Of a stretch of 64,000 nt of DNA, positions 57,112-64,000 are shown one piece after another. The stretch's first letter is position 1. Every line of letters starts with the position of its first letter. The translations under genes and the position numbers were made by a program. Below the pieces are notes generated by a model, which was not told the origin of the DNA, did not search any database, and saw nothing but the letters and a program-made list of their open reading frames with translations. The stretch is from Mytilisepta virgata. Taxonomy: Eukaryota; Mollusca; Bivalvia; Mytilida; Mytilidae. Location of the stretch: NCBI GenBank assembly GCA_028015205.1, contig CM051519.1:79877539-79941538 (forward strand), read 5' to 3'.

Positions 57112-57384
57112 GGTGGTACCCAACACTTTCACTAAAATTAATTTGGCTCGTTTAATTTTCATAAAATTTTGACAAAGTATTTACTTTGACCCATTGACAA
57201 AAATTTAAAAATTTCAAAACATTTGAACCAACCAATTCATCAGAAAAATTACACTGATTGTATAGCAGTTTGACAAACACTAATACTGATCACTGAAAAG
57301 CTTAATATTCCATTAACAACACAGTGTTATTAAAACGTTTAGCTGATTTTACAGAGTTATCTCCCTGTAGTGTTAGGTACCACC
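57112..57384. mobile_element. TTAA-flanked MITE, 273 bp
   Basis: Terminal inverted repeats GGTGGTACCCAACACT and AGTGTTAGGTACCACC (one mismatch) are flanked on both sides by TTAA (57108-57111 and 57385-57388). TTAA duplications are the signature of piggyBac-type transposition, though the termini do not start with the usual CCC. It encodes nothing and would be mobilised in trans. Confidence 0.8.
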
Positions 57385-57388
57385 TTAA

Positions 57389-59475
57389 TTTGGATATAAT
57401 AATAAACAAGCCAAATTAAATAACGAGAATTGATAAACACAAGTCTATCAGGACTATTACTGAAGAGGCTTTTAATGTGCGCAAAATAATGATAATCTAC
57501 TGAATGTCTCTTCCGTCAAAGTACAAAATCTTTTCAACAACTGACAGTTATGAAGGAAAAAAAAATCCATACAGAAAGACACTTCACAAACACACACAAA
57601 TATACATGTATGATATATAATCACACTATTATCTAAAATATAATGCCTACAGTATTCAACATTTAAAAATTATTTTGATAACAAAATACATTTAAATTTG
57701 TGTATCTAGAAATAAACTTGTAAATATAACTCCAAAATTCACAATACATAAACATAAAAATTTATCAATATACTGGCCCAGTAGATTCTTTCAAAAATAT
57801 ATAGCATTATCCATACCTAAGTTTGTAATATAGAAATAAGAAAGAGCTGCTATCACATATGTGTAATTCTCCATCATAGGTCAGTTAGCTATATCCTATG
57901 ATTAATACAGATAGAATTAATGAACAAAACTGCTCCTTATTCATTGCTGTTCTGATCTGACCAGAAATACAGAACGTAACCATAGTAATTAAAGCAAAAA
58001 GTTCAGATCCAGGTAATTGTTTTGGAATAACCTTCATCACTTTCCAAGATTTGTGAACTAATAACAGAATGGTAGTTACTTTGAAATGGAATTCATTACT
58101 TTGCCAAAGTTACATCAAAGGATATAATTTCAAAAGCGGACTGCCAAAAACCATTGCTGCCAAGCTTTGTTCCAACTAGCTCAGTGGTTTCAGATAAAAC
58201 AACCTTTAAGTGAATTTTCCATGGGGTCCCATGCTTGGCTAAGTTCTGCTCTGGCTGTAGCCTAAAATTCCTCAAACATCAAACCACCTCATTTATAATT
58301 GGCCAGGGTTCTGGGATGTCATATATGCATCCAGAATACGCACTTATTACACTTTTACAACTACCGGTAGTACATATATTTTCTGTCCAAAATTATATGT
58401 TTCCTTTTATTAACAATTTATCCGTTCTAAAAGTTTAGAGTTTTATGTAATGCCCCCTTATTAAATAATAGTTAATCAATAAAAACTTTCTTGGTATAGA
58501 TCACACATTTATTTCATCTACTATCATACTGGCAATGGCTGGTCATAATTTTATTCTCGGTGTTGACGAAAATCATTTTCAGATATAATTATTCAGATGG
58601 TTACAGAAGTTGTCCTTTAAGAAAATTAAATTGAAAGTGGGAAAACATTGCTAAATACATGTGTATTGTTTAAATAGTTTAATATATGGAGTGTGCTCTG
58701 ATCGACAACCCCAGCCAATTCTAAAACATATCGTACCAGCTGTAGAGTTTTCAGATACATTTCTTAAAGAAAACCATCCAGGAATAGTTTTTTTAATATC
58801 TGGTTCAAATTGTCAAACAGACAGAAATGGTGTCCTTCATCACTGTTTAGAGCTGCCATACACTGCCAAACTACTATTGGAAAATCCAGATAAAAATGGA
58901 CACTGTTGAAAACAGCAACTTTTCTTTCCAACAGTTTGAACCATTCCTGATCCTTGTTTGAAATGTTTAAAGTTTTATCAAAAACATGACTTTTTCATCA
59001 AGAAACCAGCCCCCTTTCAACATAAAATCACAAGACTATGTTAATTGTACATATAATTTTGTGTACACACCAAGAATCCGGAAAGCCTTGTATTTTCCAG
59101 ACATGACCGGAAAAATTCTTATTTTTCCGGTCATCAAAAGGATTAAACGGACATCCAAAATTCCTATTTTTTAATAAAAACATGTACGGTAATTTACAAA
59201 GGTGTCTGTGTTTTTATTACGATTAATGTACACCTGTCAACTATTTCCAAAAGTTCAATCTACGTCATTCATCAGCGATGATCAATCAGGCATTTTTCAA
59301 CCCTTTCTTCTTTAAAATTTAAAAAAATTCATTACAAGGTATGTTTCGGGCGATCTAACAGTTCATAATCACTAACTTGAGAAGATGAAATGCCTTGGTA
59401 TTTTTAACTTGGCAAAACTCAAGAGATTTCCCCATCATTGCCATTTTCTGCACGTGGAGTTAAATTTGAATAAAA
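57389..59475. other. A+T-rich intergenic DNA, no gene seen
   Basis: Includes a diverged pearl-type core fragment near 58140-58260 (CTGCCAAGCTTTGTTCC, CAGTGGTTTCAGA, CCATGGGGTCCC). The ORF of 82 residues at 58661-58909 resembles nothing known to me. No splice-linked gene could be built. Confidence 0.5.
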
Positions 59476-61539
59476 TGATCCGCTGGGTGCAGCTTGATAC
59501 GACTGCAGAGGTCGAACCCTGAACAGTTGGGGCAAGTATGGACACAACATTCAAGCTTGATACAGCACTGAATTTGGATTGTGAATAAATATTTGACACA
59601 GCATAGGTTTCTGACACAGAATTAATGTGGTCTAAGAACTTAAAAATTTTTAATTTACCTATTCAGACCATATCAGTATTATTTGCTTTTATATTTAAAT
59701 CAGAAATAACCAATTTAAAATGGAAAATTTTAAAGAAGTTTAATTTTGGACCCTTTGGACCTTAATGTAGACCAATTTGAAAACGGGACCAAAAATTAAG
59801 AATCTAATTACACGGTTAGATTCGGCATATCAAAGAACCCCAATAGTTCAATTTTTGATGAAATCAAATAAAGTTCAATTTTGGACCCTTTAAACCTCAA
59901 TGTGGACCAATTTGATAACCGGGCCCAAATATCAATTTCTTGCTATTGCGCAATACTGTGCAATTGAAGATTTCTTGCTATTGCTCAATACTGTGCAATT
60001 GAAAATTTCTTGCTATTGCACAATACTTATTATAATAATTTACACATCCTGTTTGGTGTGTATCTCTTGCCTTATCATTATTATTTGCTTTTATGTATAA
60101 ATCAGAAATTTAATAATAAAGTTTTTGGCAAATTTCCAATTTAGGTGAGATAAACAAAAAAGCTTCATCAGCAACATTTTATATTGGCAAATTTCTAATG
60201 AAGTTCATTAAACTAAAGTTATTAGCAAATTTCCAATGGAATTTATTAGTAATAAAGTTTTTGGCAAATTTCCAATGGAATTTATTAGTAATAAAGTTTT
60301 TGGCAAATTTCCAATATAAATAATTTAAAAGCAGTTTAGGTTAGATATTCAAATGAGTTTCAATTACTAACCTTACACTGCCTTTTAAATTATGTTTTGT
60401 ACTTAAGTAATTGTCCATTAACCTGGAAACCCTTTTCCCCCCTTTTTTGCACCTTATTCCTTAACAGTTTGAGCCATAACTACCAAAGACAATTCTTACC
60501 ATCCCTTTGTGGTATTCCAATATCCAAAATCTAAATACATGGTTATATTCAGCATATCAAAGAACCCCAAGAATTCAATTTTTGATGAAATCAAATAAAG
60601 TTCAATTTTGGACCCTCTAAACCTCAATGTGGACCAATTTAATAACCGGGCCCAAATATCAAAAATCTAAATACATGGTTAGATTCAGCATATCGAAGAA
60701 CCCCATATATTCAATTTTTGTTGAAATCAAACAAAGTTTAATTTTGGACCCCGATTTGGACCAACTTGAAAACTGGGCCCATAATAAAAAAACTAAGTAC
60801 ATGTTTAGATTCAGCATATCAAAGAACCCCAAGAATTCAATTTTTGCTAAAATCAAACTAAGTTTAATTTTGGACCCTTTGGACCTTAATGTAGACCAAT
60901 TTGAAAACAGGACCAAAAATTAAGAATCTAAATAAACCGTTAGATTCGGCATATCAAAGAACCCCATTAGTTCAATTTTCGATGAAATCAAACAAAGTTT
61001 AATTTTGGACCCTTTTGGCCCCTAATTCCTAAACTGTTGGGACCAAAACTCCCAAAATCAATCCCAACCTTCCTTTTGTGGTCATAAACCTTGTGTTTAA
61101 ATTTCATAGATTTCTATTTACTTATACTAAAGTTATAGTGCAAAAACCAAGAAAAATGCTTATTTGGGCCCTTTTTTAGTCCCTAATTCCTAAACTGTTG
61201 GGACCAAAACTCCCAAAAACAATCCCAACCTTCCTTTTGTGGTCATAAACCTTGTGTTAAAATTTCTATTTACTTATACTAGAGTCATTGTGCGAAAACC
61301 AAGAAAAATGCTTATTGGGCCCTTTTTTGGCCCCTAATTCTTAAACTGTTGGGACCAAAACTCCCAAAATCAATCGCAACCTTCCTTTTGTGGTCATAAA
61401 CCTTGTGTTTAAATTTCATAGATTTCTATTAAATTATACTAAAGTTATAGTGTGAAAACCAAATGTCTTCGGACGACGACGACGACGCTGCCGCCAACGT
61501 CATACCAATATACGACCGCAAAAATTTTGCGGTCGTATA
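59476..61539 (+). mobile_element. Composite repeat element with terminal palindrome (uninterrupted relative of 48914-54110)
   Basis: Left end TGATCCGCTGGGTGCAGC then GATACGACTGCAG; right end a 31-base palindrome at 61509-61539 with 13-bp arms of type TATACGACCGCAA. In order it holds: the left unique part shared with 48914-49150, a 130-bp half unit, four short repeats around GGCAAATTTCCAAT (60126-60315), partial 261-bp units, three copies of the CCTAATTCCTAAACTG unit (about 61020, 61182, 61334), a GAC-rich run and the palindrome. A+T runs flank it on both sides. Confidence 0.72.
61509..61539. repeat. Terminal palindrome of the composite element
   Basis: TATACGACCGCAA pairs perfectly with TTGCGGTCGTATA over an A/T centre. 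The copy at 54080-54110 has one change (GACTGC for GACCGC). Confidence 0.88.
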
Positions 61540-63242
61540 AAAAGTAATAAAAAATTCATCTTTCGGGAAGATGTTCATATACTGATTTCAAAGTTTTTTA
61601 ACTTGAATTTATTTTATTCATTTATTTAGTTCATTTCTACTCCATTGTGTAGTCCATTTCCATATCGATCTATTTATATATACCAAATGCAGACTTCGAA
61701 GAACACATCTATAAAATTATCAATACACAAACAACGCTGCACAGAATGTTAAAGAGTTGATACACACGATATTAATTTTATGTCTTACCCAAAACATTTA
61801 TAAATCGTGCATAACATTTGTATGTAATAAGGTTGTGTGTTGAGATTGCTTAAGATTGTAAATTGACAATTCATGTCTATCAAAAAAATTTCAGGAAGAG
61901 GCTGATTAAATTTCCGGATCCCTGGTATACACAATGTTATTCAATAACATTGCAGTTACGAGTATCATATTTGTGAGAATTTTTGTGAAACAAAGGCCTG
62001 TTTCTTAAGTAGAGAAAGAACAGAATCACGCCTTAATATAACCTCAAATTAAGGTAAAAGGAATGACATCAATAGAATTAAATTTTTAAGATCTAAAATA
62101 CAACTGATTTTCTACTACAACTTCTGCCTGATAAAAATGCCATAGATTATGTGTTACAAACCTAAAGAATGCTTTATACATGAAATTGTTCATCATCACA
62201 AAACAACAAACCCAAAAAGTTTATATTTCTGTTAATTCTTTCCATATTGGTTCACAATTTTTTAAATTAAAATCTTGTAAATCAGGTGATGTATACATAC
62301 ATTCCAAGGGATACAAACAACCACATACTGATTTGTATATACAATGCACATCATTATATTGCATGATTTTATGAAATTCAACTAAAAAAATTTGGGAAAA
62401 TATAGAATCAGTCTACTACTATATTATGTTTTAATATTATCTATTTAAATTAAATTACTCTAAAATATATACATATACATGTAACACAGAAAACCCTGAC
62501 AAAAATTAATACTTCATCTTAATAAGTACATGTATTGCTGATAAGATAGTCAAGGCATTTTTTTTGCATTTACAATGAAATAATTACAATATACAATTTT
62601 TTTCATAGCACTAATATGCACAAGCACTTTCCAATTTAAAATTTATTAACTCCCCTGATTTCTAACTATTATGCGTCTTTTAATATATACTAGACCATGT
62701 AAGGTATATGCAGAATTTACCTTTATAATAGTATAAAACCTACTACCAGAATATAAGTAACATGATATGTAGATACCCCTGTTTATTGCAATAATAAGCA
62801 ACATAATAGTCTAGTTAAAAACCAGGGGAGGTAATTTATAACCACCCGGAAATGGGTCAATTATGCAAGGTATTATGGGAAAGGGTTTAGAAAGGAGATC
62901 ATAGTGACAAATAACTCAATTCATTTACATATTCTAATAATCAAACAAGATATCAAGAAATTGTTCAAATTACTGCTCTCTTTCAAATTATTAAAGTAGT
63001 TTTCATGTAGACACTTAAATAATAGAACTTGAAGAATATGAAGTATTGTTAATGAAACAATTTAATATATATTAGATATACATACATGTTGTGGAATCAT
63101 TATTCTACTTTAATTACTCAAACTTACAAAAGTTAATCTTTGACTTAAGTGTGAATTTCTTAAAGCTAAGTGATGCGGAACAAGAAAAGACAAATTACAC
63201 AATTTTTTATCAAACTAGAATACTGTGATATGATAATCAAAA
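61540..63242. other. A+T-rich intergenic DNA, no gene seen
   Basis: Very A+T-rich with no ORF of interest. It could hold a minus-strand 3' UTR, but nothing visible proves it. Confidence 0.5.
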
Positions 63243-63761
63243 GGGCCCCGCTGCATATATATTGTTGTACAGAACAGAAAAATATTTCATGTTACCGTTA
63301 GGGCATTGTCAATATACAACTTCCAAATAAAATTGGTTAAAATGGATAAAAAAATGTAGAATATAGATCCCTAACAAGAAGATGATACGGAAAAATCTAC
63401 GTCAAGGGTAGTTATTCCCATAAAAATTATCCAAGAACTCTCTCAAACTTAATCAAGGTATCATCAATATACATCTTCCATATTAAGTTCGTTAAACTCC
63501 ATTGAGAAATTTAGAATTGGAGCGCTAACAAGAAGTTGATAGAGAAAAACTAATTCAAGGGCAGTAACTCCCATTAAAATTATCCTATAACGCTCGTTTT
63601 CGAACTTGATCAAGGTATTTCCCATTTACACCTTCCATATAAATTTGGTTGAAATCCGTTGAAAAATGTAAAATTGAGAGCGCTATCAACAATTGTTGAC
63701 AGACGGACAGACAGACAGACTGACAGACGGATGCAGTGAAAACTATAGGGTTGTGGGGCCC
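63243..63761 (+). mobile_element. Small pearl-like element with GGGCCCC ends
   Basis: Starts GGGCCCCGCTGC after an A run and ends GTGGGGCCC before AAATAATT, so the ends are inverted repeats (GGGCCCC/GGGGCCC). The core has diverged units of about 147 bp: CAAGGGTAGTTATTCCCAT near 63403 and CAAGGGCAGTAACTCCCAT near 63556. A (GACA)n stretch, ACAGACGGACAGACAGACAG, follows at about 63699-63730. Confidence 0.65.
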
Positions 63762-64000
63762 AAATAATTGAAATGTGCTGAAAAATGGTATCTGTGGTTA
63801 TCAATGCCAGTACTAAATGTGACTTTATATATCCAGCCATCAAATTATCATCTGTTAAAGTGTTACGACAAACACTTGGTATGGAGCTATTCAAAGAAAT
63901 TATCAATGCCCAATAATGACAGCGAAGGACTGAAGTCCAGCCTTAAGTAGTATAACTTTCATTTCATAATCAATGTGAAACTTACATACAAAATAAATAA
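63762..64000. other. Intergenic DNA to the window end, no gene seen
   Basis: No repeat or gene recognised. Confidence 0.5.

Noticed and set aside
58661..58909. ORF of 82 residues as a possible exon
   Set aside because: Its composition is less biased than others, but no homologue is recognised and no matching neighbouring exons or splice signals could be argued.

Overview
This is eukaryotic DNA, most likely from a marine bivalve and probably a mussel (Mytilidae). The pointers are a non-LTR retrotransposon of the L1/Tx1 type, A+T-rich intergenic DNA full of interspersed elements with tandem-repeat cores and (ACGG)n or (GACA)n tracts like the bivalve 'pearl' elements, and degenerate repeats that I recall from mussel sequence. 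The species call is inference; no host protein-coding gene is visible.

Bases 1-40234 are one long head-to-tail tRNA gene array on the plus strand. The unit is about 1.23 kb and carries tRNA-Pro(TGG), tRNA-Val(CAC) and tRNA-Pro(AGG), each followed by a T6-T7 RNA polymerase III stop. I count 26 full-length Pro(TGG), 26 Val(CAC) and 25 Pro(AGG) genes, plus five partial Pro genes. The array enters from beyond the left edge and stops at 40234 inside a Pro(TGG) gene. Spacers are almost identical; unit length varies almost only through one poly-G run of 10 to 32.

Two mobile elements interrupt the array. At 10619-16448 lies a nearly complete LINE. ORF1 has an RRM-like region and CCHC knuckles; ORF2 has an APE-type endonuclease, a reverse transcriptase and a C-terminal CCHC. 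ORF2 is broken by one frameshift and one in-frame stop. It sits in the anticodon loop of a Pro(AGG) gene with a 14-15 bp target-site duplication. At 5241-6930 lies a 1.7-kb element with a single unrecognised 314-residue ORF, whose A-rich tail joins the same base of the same gene type. Together they suggest a tRNA-Pro-targeting LINE and a protein-coding follower using its target.

Bases 40235-64000 hold no convincing gene. They contain several non-autonomous elements that share one plan: an insertion point in an A run, a 5' subterminal motif whose reverse complement is the 3' end, a hairpin near the 3' end, and a tandem-repeat core. This resembles Helentron/DINE-like or pearl elements. They are nested: elements at 49461-50522 and 51569-53333 sit at the same A run of different copies of a 261-bp repeat belonging to a larger element (48914-54110), a relative of which lies at 59476-61539. 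A 273-bp TTAA-flanked MITE (57112-57384) and three clear hairpins (42130-42558) complete the region.
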